In this document: piece by piece, positions 7,984-15,005 of the stretch | Numbering within the stretch: position 1 is the first letter of the stretch | Layout of the letters: every line of letters begins with the position of its first letter | Source of the DNA: Ruminococcus sp. | GTDB taxonomy: Bacteria > Bacillota > Clostridia > Oscillospirales > Acutalibacteraceae | DNA length: 48,623 bases | Reading direction: 5' to 3' | NCBI GenBank assembly: GCA_022779485.1 | Contig: JALFTC010000003.1 | Span: 1-48,623 of the forward strand | Position numbers and translations under genes: made by a program | Notes under the pieces: generated by a model | The model's database searches: none | What the model was told of the DNA's origin: nothing | Seen by the model: only the letters and a program-made list of their open reading frames with translations

Positions 7984-8984
7984 TACACACCGTCCTTGTA
8001 TATTCGGCGGATAATCTCCTCAATATCTGCGTCCTTAACATTGATGTCACGAACATCAATTTTGCCAAGGGTATATTTGAGAATATCCTGAACAGACGCC
8101 TTGTGGCTGTTGAAACGAACAGTCACCTGCACACCTTTGCATTTTACCGACAAATCGTCTTCGTCAAAGTTAAAGGCAGAGGCGTAGTCAAGGGCAGAAA
8201 TATCTCCCTCGTCCTTCATTTCAAATGCCAGTTCTCTCATCTGGCCGAATTTGTGCTTAAGGTTGTTAATCTGGCCGTCATAGACCAGTTTTCCTTTGTC
8301 AATCATTACTATTCTTTTGCAGAGTAGCTCAATGTCGGATAAATCGTGGGTAGTCAAAATGACAGTTGTGCCTTGCTCTGCGTTAATCTTTTGAATAGCT
8401 TTTCTGATGTTGTCCTTAACAACAACATCAAGTCCGATAGTCGGTTCATCAAGGAACAGAACCTTAGGGTTGTGCAGCATAGAGGCTGCAATGTCGGCTC
8501 TCATCCTTTGACCGAGGGACAGTGTACGAACAGGACTGGTTATAAAGGAATCAAGGTCAAGTACCTCGTTTAAAAATTCCATTCTCTCGTGGTATTCCTT
8601 GTCAGGTACCTCGTAAATTTCCTTTAACACGGCATAGGTTTCACGAAGTGCAAGGTCCCACCAAAGCTGTGTTCTCTGGCCGAATACTACACCAATCTCT
8701 TTTACATACTTTTTGCGGTTTTCATATGGAATTTGACCGTTAATTTCGCACTTACCATCTGTTGGTGTGAGAATGCCGGTGAGCATTTTAATAACTGTGC
8801 TTTTTCCGGCTCCGTTGGGACCGATAAATCCCAAAATCTCACCCTTGGGAACATCAAAGGATATTCCGTCAACCGCTTTTACTATCTCTTTTTTCGGATT
8901 GAACAGGGATTTTACACTGCCTTTTATACCAGGCTCTTTAACGGTTTTCTTAAATTCTTTTCGTAGATTGTCTATATAAATCAT
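7983..8984 (-). CDS. ABC transporter ATP-binding protein (COG4586-like)
   Basis: A 333-residue nucleotide-binding subunit. It shows Walker A GPNGAGKST (about residues 54-62), Q-loop region GVVFGQRTQLWWDL, ABC signature LSLGQRMRAD (about 155-164), Walker B VLFLDEPTIGLD and an H-loop TTHD. The GQRTQLWWDL stretch and a C-terminal domain of about 90 residues after the NBD are typical of the COG4586 group. It should energise the two permeases encoded directly downstream. The start has AAGGAGGG 5 bases upstream. A sigma-A promoter lies about 160 bases upstream, leaving a leader of roughly 150 bases. Confidence 0.93.
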   Translation of the reverse strand: MIYIDNLRKEFKKTVKEPGIKGSVKSLFNPKKEIVKAVDGISFDVPKGEILGFIGPNGAGKSTVIKMLTGILTPTDGKCEINGQIPYENRKKYVKEIGVVFGQRTQLWWDLALRETYAVLKEIYEVPDKEYHERMEFLNEVLDLDSFITSPVRTLSLGQRMRADIAASMLHNPKVLFLDEPTIGLDVVVKDNIRKAIQKINAEQGTTVILTTHDLSDIELLCKRIVMIDKGKLVYDGQINNLKHKFGQMRELAFEMKDEGDISALDYASAFNFDEDDLSVKCKGVQVTVRFNSHKASVQDILKYTLGKIDVRDINVKDADIEEIIRRIYKDGV

Positions 8985-9141
8985 AAAATCCCTCCTTATG
9001 CTAATATATGATTAATTACTGAATTCTTTTGATTACATATTGCATCATAAGGGTGTGTCATTGGGCTACACAACCAAACGGCAAAAATACATCAAACAAT
9101 TCAACAAATGACAGTTTATTAGCATTTTTACCCACTTAGCT

Positions 9142-9170
9142 ATTAAAACATTAAATAAAAATATTGTCAA
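9142..9170 (-). promoter_or_regulatory. Sigma-A promoter of the ABC-2 operon
   Basis: On the minus strand TTGACA (9165-9170), 17-base spacer, TTTAAT (9142-9147). The resulting leader of about 150 bases contains a weak dyad near 9046-9075 but no riboswitch I recognise. Confidence 0.75.
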
Positions 9171-9190
9171 GCAACTGTTAGTTTGCATAA

Positions 9191-9220
9191 GAAAAAAGCA
9201 ACCCCGTGTTAGGGGGTTGC
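9191..9220 (-). terminator. Terminator of glgB
   Basis: GCAACCCC (9198-9205) pairs perfectly with GGGGTTGC (9213-9220); on the minus strand a T run follows (complement of 9192-9197). It lies about 40 bases past the glgB stop. Confidence 0.93.
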
Positions 9221-9261
9221 TTTAGGAGGAGATATAAAATAAATGCGTCAGCATATTATTC

Positions 9262-11418
9262 TTATTCTTTTGACTCTTCTTTCTCTGTGTCAGCCTCAGC
9301 TGTTTTCTTTGTTGCTGTTTTCTTTGTTGTAGGTTTTTTAGCTGTTGTTTTTGTGGCTGATTTCGTTGCAGTAGTCTTTTTTGCAGTAGTCTTTTTTGCT
9401 GTTGTCTTTTTCTCTGCCGGTTTCTTTGCTGTTGACTTTTTAGCAGTAGTTTTCTTGGTGGTTGTTTTCTTGGCAGCAGTCTTCTTGGCTGTTTTCTTTT
9501 TAGCCGGCTTCTTAGGTGGAGTCAGCTTTTCAACACACTTGAAGAACATTGCGCTCATTGGGGGGATTGAAAGGGAAATACTCCATTCTGAACCGTGCAT
9601 TGGCTTATCGGTAGCCTTGATTTTCTGACCATTTGTAATGCCGTAACCGCCAAATTCCTCATCATCGGAATTGAACACTTCTGCATAGTAGCCGTACTCA
9701 GGCACGCCTATGCTGTAATCAACCCTGTGCATTGGCTGGAAGTTCATTACACAGATGATGTTGTTGCCTTCCTTATCAATTCTGCGAAAAGCAATGATTG
9801 ACTGTGTATAGTCGTTGTGGTGAATCCACTGGAAACCGTCCCAGTTTGTATCAATCTGGTGCATTGGCTTTTCTGTATTGTAGAAGTTGTTCAGCTTCTT
9901 AACATATTCCTTAAGTTTCCAATGCTTTTCAAACTCAAGGAGATTCCACTGGATGCTTTCTTCTGCATTCCATTCGTCAAACTGTCCGATTTCTGCACCC
10001 ATAAATGTGAGCATCTTGCCGGGATGTGCTGCCATATATGCAAGGAACAATCTAACCCCTGCAAACTTCTGGTCATAATCGCCGGGCATCTTATTAATCA
10101 GTGAGCCTTTGCCGTAAACAACCTCGTCGTGGGAGATTGGCAAAATAAATTTCTCGCTGAAGCAATACATAAATGAGAATGTAAGATTATCGTGGTGGAA
10201 AGGTCTCCACAACGGGTCAAGTGACATATAGTGGAGCATATCGTTCATCCAACCCATATTCCACTTGTAGTCAAAGCCCAAACCGCCGTCGTCAACAGGA
10301 CCTGTAACCAGTGGCCATGATGTACTTTCCTCTGCAATCATCATAACCTGTGGGTGATACATATGCATTGCTGTGTTAAGTCTTTGCAAAAATTCCACAG
10401 CCTCAAGGTGTTCTCTGCCACCGTACTTGTTTGCTACCCACTCACCGTCACGGCGGTTGTAGTCCAGGTAAAGCATTGATGCAACAGCGTCAACACGGAT
10501 ACCGTCAATGTGGTACATATCAACCCAATACATTGCAGATGAAACAAGGAACGAAATAACCTCGTATCTTGCATAGTCAAATACATATGTGCCCCATTCC
10601 TTATGCTCACCCTTACGGGAATCAAGATATTCGTAGCAGGCAGTTCCGTCAAAACGACCTAAGCCGTGACCGTCCTTGGGGAAGTGAGCAGGAACCCAGT
10701 CAAGGATAACACCTATTCCCTCTTTGTGACAGGCGTCAACAAAAGACATAAGGTCGTGAGGTGTTCCGTATCTTGAGGTTGGTGCAAAGTAGCCTGTTAC
10801 CTGATAGCCCCAGCTACCGTCAAAGGGGTACTCTGTAATAGGCATCATTTCAATGTGGGTGTAGCCCATTTCCTTAACATAAGGAACAAGCTCCTCGGCA
10901 AGCTTTTTATAGTTAAAAACTCCGCCGTCCATATATTTTCTCCAAGAGCCGGCATGAATTTCGTAAATATTCATTGGTTGCTCAAGGTGGTTTTGGCTGT
11001 TCTTCTTTTCGTACCATTCCCGGTCGCCCCACTCATAGCCGGACAAATCGTAAACCCTTGAGGCGTTATCGGGACGAGTTTGAGCATGGAAAGCATATGG
11101 GTCGGATTTCAGCTGTTTTTCAAACCAAGGTGTTTCAACGCAATACTTGTAAATATCGTACTGCTGTACTCCCTCGATAAACAGTTCCCAAACTCCTGCC
11201 TCGCTTATCTTGTACATTTGGTTTGCCATTTTGTCCCATCCGTTAAAATCGCCCACAACGGAAACAGTGAGTGCATTTGGCGCCCATACTCTGAACACAA
11301 CTCCGTCCCTGTTGTCCCAATTTACACAGTGGGCTCCCATAAACTCATACGCTCTTGTAGCGTCACCGTCATGGAAAAGCTCCAAAGGTGTACGAGGATC
11401 ATCAAATTGATATTTCAT
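9262..11418 (-). CDS. glgB: 1,4-alpha-glucan branching enzyme with Lys/Thr/Ala-rich tail
   Basis: A 718-residue GH13 branching enzyme that cuts alpha-1,4-glucan chains and re-attaches them as alpha-1,6 branches in glycogen. An N-terminal CBM48-type domain (about 30-110, FRVWAPNALTVSVVGDFNGW) precedes the barrel. Catalytic residues are visible: nucleophile D310 (GIRVDAVASM), acid/base E363 (IAEEST) and D431 (SHDEVV). After the C-terminal beta domain, about residues 633-718 are an unusual repetitive tail of KKTTAKK-type units, resembling histone H1 tails, ending in an acidic EADTEKEESKE. Most family members end near residue 630-640, so the tail is an addition. The ATG has AGGAG 9 bases upstream. 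It has its own promoter and terminator and no other glg gene beside it. Confidence 0.97.
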   Translation of the reverse strand: MKYQFDDPRTPLELFHDGDATRAYEFMGAHCVNWDNRDGVVFRVWAPNALTVSVVGDFNGWDKMANQMYKISEAGVWELFIEGVQQYDIYKYCVETPWFEKQLKSDPYAFHAQTRPDNASRVYDLSGYEWGDREWYEKKNSQNHLEQPMNIYEIHAGSWRKYMDGGVFNYKKLAEELVPYVKEMGYTHIEMMPITEYPFDGSWGYQVTGYFAPTSRYGTPHDLMSFVDACHKEGIGVILDWVPAHFPKDGHGLGRFDGTACYEYLDSRKGEHKEWGTYVFDYARYEVISFLVSSAMYWVDMYHIDGIRVDAVASMLYLDYNRRDGEWVANKYGGREHLEAVEFLQRLNTAMHMYHPQVMMIAEESTSWPLVTGPVDDGGLGFDYKWNMGWMNDMLHYMSLDPLWRPFHHDNLTFSFMYCFSEKFILPISHDEVVYGKGSLINKMPGDYDQKFAGVRLFLAYMAAHPGKMLTFMGAEIGQFDEWNAEESIQWNLLEFEKHWKLKEYVKKLNNFYNTEKPMHQIDTNWDGFQWIHHNDYTQSIIAFRRIDKEGNNIICVMNFQPMHRVDYSIGVPEYGYYAEVFNSDDEEFGGYGITNGQKIKATDKPMHGSEWSISLSIPPMSAMFFKCVEKLTPPKKPAKKKTAKKTAAKKTTTKKTTAKKSTAKKPAEKKTTAKKTTAKKTTATKSATKTTAKKPTTKKTATKKTAEADTEKEESKE

Positions 11419-11468
11419 ATTTATTTACACTCCTTACAAAACAATCTCGATCAAATTGTTATATGTAT

Positions 11469-11497
11469 ATTCTAACAAGAATTTATCTTTAATTCAA
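11469..11497 (-). promoter_or_regulatory. Sigma-A promoter of glgB
   Basis: On the minus strand TTGAAT (11492-11497), 17-base spacer, TAGAAT (11469-11474), about 50 bases before the glgB start. Confidence 0.8.
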
Positions 11498-11586
11498 CAC
11501 ATTTTAGAAAACTCACAACTAAATTTCATTGCCAAAATTATACATATTGCACAAATACACAACCAATTTTTAACTTATATTCCGTT

Positions 11587-12165
11587 TTAAGAATAAATAC
11601 CGTGCAAAAACTGATGTATCAAGAGGTTAACCTCATTCTTGTTCATCTTTGGGTCTTCGGCAAAACGGTATGTATATATATGAAAGCTGAGCATACCCAA
11701 AAATGTAACGGCAAACTGCTTTTCTCTTCCGTTCATATTGCCAAGTACATCCCTTGCGTTGTTGAAAATCGTCATGGCAACCTCATTTATTTTCACGCAA
11801 TGCTTCATAAAAGCATTGTTAAATTCGCTCATTGGAGGTGCATACTGCATAGACATCATCATAGTGTACAGAGGCAGATTATTGCACCCGGCGGAAACAT
11901 AACAGTAGGCAAAATTTTGCAGGGTTTCTTCAAAATTTCCGTCATACCTTGCAGAGATTTTCAGTTTTTCTACCAAAGGCTCAATGAACCGTTCCATAAT
12001 GCCCTCAAGGATTCCTGCCTTGCTGTTAAAGTGGTAGTAAAGTGCCGGTTTTGTAAGCTGACACTCATTGGCAATTTCCTGCACACCAACAGCGTCGTAT
12101 CCTTTTTTGGAAAAAAGTTCAACAGAAACCTCAAGGATTCTCCGGCGTGTGCTTTCGTTTGCCAA
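11587..12165 (-). CDS. TetR/AcrR family transcriptional regulator
   Basis: A 192-residue regulator. The N-terminal helix-turn-helix (about residues 7-53) reads ILEVSVELFSKKGYDAVGVQ followed by LTKPALYYHF, the classic TetR recognition region. The C-terminal ligand domain (about 60-190) is not assignable to a ligand. Translation begins at a TTG (12163-12165) with GAGG 9 bases upstream; no in-frame ATG fits better. A perfect dyad sits inside its own promoter, which implies autorepression. No transporter is divergently transcribed from it, so targets other than itself are unknown; the ABC-2 operon at 6369-8984 is near but I see no copy of the dyad in its promoter. Confidence 0.93.
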   Translation of the reverse strand: MANESTRRRILEVSVELFSKKGYDAVGVQEIANECQLTKPALYYHFNSKAGILEGIMERFIEPLVEKLKISARYDGNFEETLQNFAYCYVSAGCNNLPLYTMMMSMQYAPPMSEFNNAFMKHCVKINEVAMTIFNNARDVLGNMNGREKQFAVTFLGMLSFHIYTYRFAEDPKMNKNEVNLLIHQFLHGIYS

Positions 12166-12196
12166 TTAAATCAACCTCTTTCTTTTATATAACTCT

Positions 12197-12225
12197 ATTT
12201 TACCGAACGGTAAGTAGGTTGTCAA
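12197..12225 (-). promoter_or_regulatory. Promoter of the TetR gene with embedded operator
   Basis: On the minus strand TTGACA (12220-12225), 17-base spacer, TAAAAT (12197-12202). The palindrome TTACCGAACGGTAA (12200-12213, 6-bp arms) covers the spacer and overlaps the -10 box, as expected for a TetR autoregulatory site. Confidence 0.85.
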
Positions 12226-12296
12226 TAGCAAATTGTATTTTTATATTTCTTTTAATTCTTCACCTAAAATATTTATTGTGTTTTGAGGTTTAGAGC

Positions 12297-12343
12297 AAAA
12301 TTGTCCCCAAAGGTTTATTTTACAATCTAACCTTTGGGGACAA
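12297..12343 (-). terminator. Strong hairpin, terminator of the YARHG lipoprotein gene
   Basis: A perfect 15-bp stem, TTGTCCCCAAAGGTT (12301-12315) with AACCTTTGGGGACAA (12329-12343), followed on the minus strand by TTTT. It lies about 30 bases after the stop at 12374. Confidence 0.85.
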
Positions 12344-12373
12344 TAATACTTTTTCTTCTAATTCCCTGTTCTG

Positions 12374-13300
12374 TTATCTGTACTTTTGCAACAGCTCATA
12401 GTTGTATTTTTCCACAGAGTTAAAACTGCTTTCCGAATAATTTGTGCTTGGCTTGTACCAGTTGAACTGCTGATAATGCGCCTTAATGGATGGTGTAGTG
12501 AAGTTGTAACCGTGAATAGCACAAATGTCGTTTATAGCCTGTTGGATTTCATCAGTGGATTTTCCCTTTATCTCCTCTGCTGTCAATTTTCTTGTTGAAA
12601 CATCAGGAAACACAAGTCCTGATACTGTGGTCGGATTACTGCCTGTTCCTGTTACTGATGTACCACTTACACCGGTTGAGCTTGGCTCTGTTGTTGACGC
12701 TGAGGTTGAGCATCCGTTTCTGTCAATCACAGCTTTCGAATCAAACACAACGCTTTTGCAAATTGTTCTTATTACATTCTTATCAAACATACTTTCATAT
12801 GCTTTTTTCAGGTTCTTATTTTTAGTGTCAAAGGGAACATCACTTGGAGTGTAAGAAACAAGGTAATAGGTTATTTCGTCAATAATTACTGTACCGTATT
12901 CCTCGTGATTCGGCAGGTTCTTATAGCCTTTTCTATTTTCATACATTGCAAATGTGAAAAGCCTGCCACTGCCATCATTTCTGTGATTTTCCTTTTCGTA
13001 AAAGGTAACGCTCTTTTTGTCATCTTTACCCTCCTCAACAGCATATTTGTTTTCCCAAGAATTTGGAATTACAAATGTTGCTGACAGCAAATCCGAATGG
13101 TAACGGAGAGTCTTTGATGTGGTAGTTGCAACTGTTTCTTTCGCCAAAGTTACAAGCTCCGAGTTACCCTGTACTGTGGTTTCTGTAACAGTTGTTGTGG
13201 TGGTAATCTTTACCTCCTTGGAAGAAAAAACATTTTCGCATCCGCACAATAGCAAAACTACACTAAAAAGCACTATAAAAACAGATAATAACTTCTTCAT
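12374..13300 (-). CDS. Lipoprotein with C-terminal YARHG-like domain
   Basis: A 308-residue protein beginning MKKLLSVFIVLFSVVLLLCGC, a lipoprotein signal with the anchored Cys at 21. A Thr/Glu-rich stretch (about 30-65) leads into a globular region containing FVIPNSWENKYAVEE, then a Ser/Thr/Gly-rich linker (about 200-230). The last 75 residues match the pattern of the YARHG domain: a helix with DEIQQAINDICAIHGYNF, then FNWYKPS and a final EKYNYELLQKY. YARHG is an extracellular domain of unknown ligand. The ATG at 13300 is chosen because AGGAAGG lies 6 bases upstream and the signal peptide starts there. The gene is monocistronic, with a palindrome over its promoter. Confidence 0.82.
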   Translation of the reverse strand: MKKLLSVFIVLFSVVLLLCGCENVFSSKEVKITTTTTVTETTVQGNSELVTLAKETVATTTSKTLRYHSDLLSATFVIPNSWENKYAVEEGKDDKKSVTFYEKENHRNDGSGRLFTFAMYENRKGYKNLPNHEEYGTVIIDEITYYLVSYTPSDVPFDTKNKNLKKAYESMFDKNVIRTICKSVVFDSKAVIDRNGCSTSASTTEPSSTGVSGTSVTGTGSNPTTVSGLVFPDVSTRKLTAEEIKGKSTDEIQQAINDICAIHGYNFTTPSIKAHYQQFNWYKPSTNYSESSFNSVEKYNYELLQKYR

Positions 13301-13346
13301 AACCAACCTTCCTTTAAGTAGATTATTTTCCCGTTTATTTAGGTGG

Positions 13347-13375
13347 ATTATATCACATATAATCAAAAAAGTAAA
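13347..13375 (-). promoter_or_regulatory. Promoter of the YARHG lipoprotein gene with palindrome
   Basis: On the minus strand TTTACT (13370-13375), 17-base spacer, TATAAT (13347-13352). A perfect inverted repeat, GATTATAT-CAC-ATATAATC (13346-13364), covers the -10 box and the downstream half of the spacer and could be an operator. Confidence 0.78.
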
Positions 13376-13448
13376 TTGTTGTCCCAATATGTACTAAAGA
13401 AACAGCGGTTTTAGCACAAAAATAATCGTTGTGATGTTAACGGTTTAA

Positions 13449-13508
13449 TTGTAACCTTTTTGTTTTTTAGTTGTTCTATCAATCATTTATTTGTAACCTT
13501 TTTGTTTT
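13449..13508 (+). repeat. Direct repeat pair upstream of the small-protein gene
   Basis: TTGTAACCTTTTTGTTTT occurs at 13449-13466 and again at 13491-13508, exactly 42 bases apart (four helical turns), ending 58 bases before the -35 box at 13566. The spacing suggests a regulator binding on one face of the helix. Confidence 0.65.
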
Positions 13509-13565
13509 ACCAATTTTACTATAAATACATAAAATGTAATTTTTCATACAATTATGTTACATTCG

Positions 13566-13594
13566 TTGACTATTAAAATTTCTTATGATATGCT
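13566..13594 (+). promoter_or_regulatory. Sigma-A promoter of the small-protein gene
   Basis: TTGACT (13566-13571), 17-base spacer, TATGCT (13589-13594). Transcription would start near 13601, which excludes the upstream in-frame ATGs as translation starts. Confidence 0.72.
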
Positions 13595-13637
13595 TTCATT
13601 GTCTGTGAACGAATATCACAATAAGGAGAAATACAAA

Positions 13638-13865
13638 TTGAATAACTTTACAACGATTACAGAAAAAATAACCGTTGAAGGAAAAGATCACTTATCTTAC
13701 GGAATCAGATGCAATAACTACGAGGAGGTTCTGGAAATAAAGGACATTACAAGCGAAAAAGAAAAAATTGATTTTATCGTAGAAAAGTTCAACAGGGAAC
13801 AGCCTGAGGAACAACATATTTACGATATTATTGAAAATTACCTGATTGATTTTACTGATTTCTAA
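13638..13865 (+). CDS. Small conserved-looking protein, possibly DUF6514-like
   Basis: A 75-residue protein beginning at TTG (13638), which has AAGGAG 8 bases upstream. In-frame ATGs at 13554 and 13590 lie upstream of, or inside, the promoter and lack ribosome sites, so they are rejected. The sequence (NNFTTITEKI, YGIRCNNYEEVLEIKDIT, KEKIDFIVEKFNRE and an acidic C-terminus) resembles small Clostridia proteins of the DUF6514 type: a beta-strand N-terminal half then an amphipathic helix. No signal peptide or membrane segment is present. The family role is unknown. It ends 31 bases before the radical SAM gene, whose promoter overlaps its last codons. Confidence 0.7.
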   Translation: MNNFTTITEKITVEGKDHLSYGIRCNNYEEVLEIKDITSEKEKIDFIVEKFNREQPEEQHIYDIIENYLIDFTDF

Positions 13866-13879
13866 TACTGTGGTATAAT
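13851..13879 (+). promoter_or_regulatory. Sigma-A promoter of the radical SAM gene
   Basis: TTTACT (13851-13856), 17-base spacer, consensus TATAAT (13874-13879). The predicted transcript start (about 13886) is only about 10 bases before the ATG at 13897. Confidence 0.75.
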
Positions 13880-13896
13880 ACACTTGGGTGATTGAA

Positions 13897-14763
13897 ATGG
13901 TATGCAATTTGTGTCCGAGAAAATGTAATGCACAGCGGGACAAGGACAAGGGAAAAGGCTTTTGCAAAATGCCGGAGGAAATTTATATCAGCCGGATTGC
14001 ACCTCATTTTTGGGAGGAGCCTGTCATTAGCGGAAAGCACGGTACTGCGGCTGTTTTCTTTACAGGATGCACCCTTGACTGCATATATTGCCAAAACAGA
14101 GAAATTTCTCAAGATAATCTTGGTAAAAAAATGACCGCTAAGGAAGTTGGGGATAAAATTCTTGAACTGCTTGAAAGCGGTGCTGAAACCCTTAGTTTTA
14201 TCACCCCAACCCACTACTCCCACAAGATCAAGGAAATTATTGACTATGTCAAACCAAATGTACCTGTTGTTTACAACACAAGCGGATATGAATCTGTCGA
14301 CACTTTAAAAGAGCTTGACGGATATATAGATGTATATTTGCCTGACCTAAAATACTTTAGCAACGAACTTGGAAGAATGTATAGTAAGGCAGATAACTAC
14401 TTTGATACCGCTGTTTTAGCCATTGAGGAAATGGTAAGGCAAACAGGCAGTCCGAAAATCAATTCAAAGGGAATAATGGAAAAGGGAACTGTGGTACGAA
14501 ATTTAGTATTACCCAATCACACAAAAAACAGTATAGAAATTATAAAATTTCTCAACGAAAATTTTGAAGGAAAAATTTTATTTTCGCTAATGGGACAATA
14601 TGTACCCTACGGGCCGGCTTTATCCCATAACAAATTATACAGAAAAATAACAAACCGTGAATACCAAAAGGTTTTATCGGCTTTTGAAAGCAGTAATCTT
14701 GATGGTTTTTGTCAAGAATTATCCTCGGCTGATGAAAAATACATTCCAAAATGGGATGTATAG
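13897..14763 (+). CDS. Radical SAM protein, PflX / COG1313-like
   Basis: A protein of 288 residues from the ATG at 13897; a GTG at 13888 would add three residues. It has an N-terminal Cys cluster MVCNLCPRKCNA and then the radical SAM [4Fe-4S] motif GCTLDCIYCQN (CxxxCxxC), the layout of PflX-type proteins related to pyruvate formate-lyase activating enzymes. Their substrate is not established, and they are distinct from true PflA. The central barrel includes SFITPTHYSHKI and VYNTSGYES, and a late FSLMGQYVPYGPA segment is also typical. GGGTG 6 bases before the ATG can serve as ribosome site. It is preceded by the small-protein gene and followed by a long terminator, so it is the end of this unit. 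Confidence 0.88.
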   Translation: MVCNLCPRKCNAQRDKDKGKGFCKMPEEIYISRIAPHFWEEPVISGKHGTAAVFFTGCTLDCIYCQNREISQDNLGKKMTAKEVGDKILELLESGAETLSFITPTHYSHKIKEIIDYVKPNVPVVYNTSGYESVDTLKELDGYIDVYLPDLKYFSNELGRMYSKADNYFDTAVLAIEEMVRQTGSPKINSKGIMEKGTVVRNLVLPNHTKNSIEIIKFLNENFEGKILFSLMGQYVPYGPALSHNKLYRKITNREYQKVLSAFESSNLDGFCQELSSADEKYIPKWDV

Positions 14764-14885
14764 TACTAATTTGAGATTAGTATATATCCATGAAAATTCT
14801 TTACAGTCAAGGACAAAAGGATTATAGACCGATAAATTATTAGGTATTCACAAAACAATCTAAACTAAATATTCATTCACAGATA

Positions 14886-14939
14886 TTGTATAAATGAAGA
14901 GGACCCACACTAATTTGCGGGTCCTCTTCATTTATACAA
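14886..14939. terminator. Long hairpin between pflX-like and ABC-F genes
   Basis: A perfect 21-bp stem (14886-14906 with 14919-14939) has a 12-base loop; the core is GAGGACCC / GGGTCCTC. It separates convergent genes and could stop transcription from both sides, although neither side has a long T run. Confidence 0.75.
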
Positions 14940-15000
14940 GGGAAACACTGATTAAATCACAATTAAAATTCATTTACACATCTTGTTTGCACAGTTTCCT
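14939..15000. mobile_element. MITE-like element copy A (short)
   Basis: The left end, AGGGAAACACTGATTAAATCA, matches the ends of the other copies apart from one G. Internal CACATCTTGTTTGCA also matches copy B. It ends with CAGTTTCCT, which looks like an eroded right end. It abuts the 3' end of the ABC-F gene (stop at 15006). Confidence 0.7.
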
Positions 15001-15005
15001 CAAAA

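Larger units (their letters stand above)
13301..13637. other. Divergent intergenic region with two promoters and direct repeats
   Basis: This 337-base AT-rich stretch separates the YARHG lipoprotein gene (minus) from the small-protein gene (plus). It holds the promoters at 13347-13375 and 13566-13594, the palindrome at 13346-13364 and the repeat pair at 13449-13508. I see no RNA gene or further coding region in it. Confidence 0.6.

Noticed and set aside
8985..9141. Riboswitch in the 150-base leader of the ABC-2 operon
   Set aside because: Only a weak interrupted dyad is present, with no recognisable aptamer or terminator.
13554..13637. Longer start for the small protein at ATG 13554 or 13590
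   Set aside because: These codons lie upstream of or inside the promoter and lack ribosome sites; TTG 13638 has AAGGAG at good distance.
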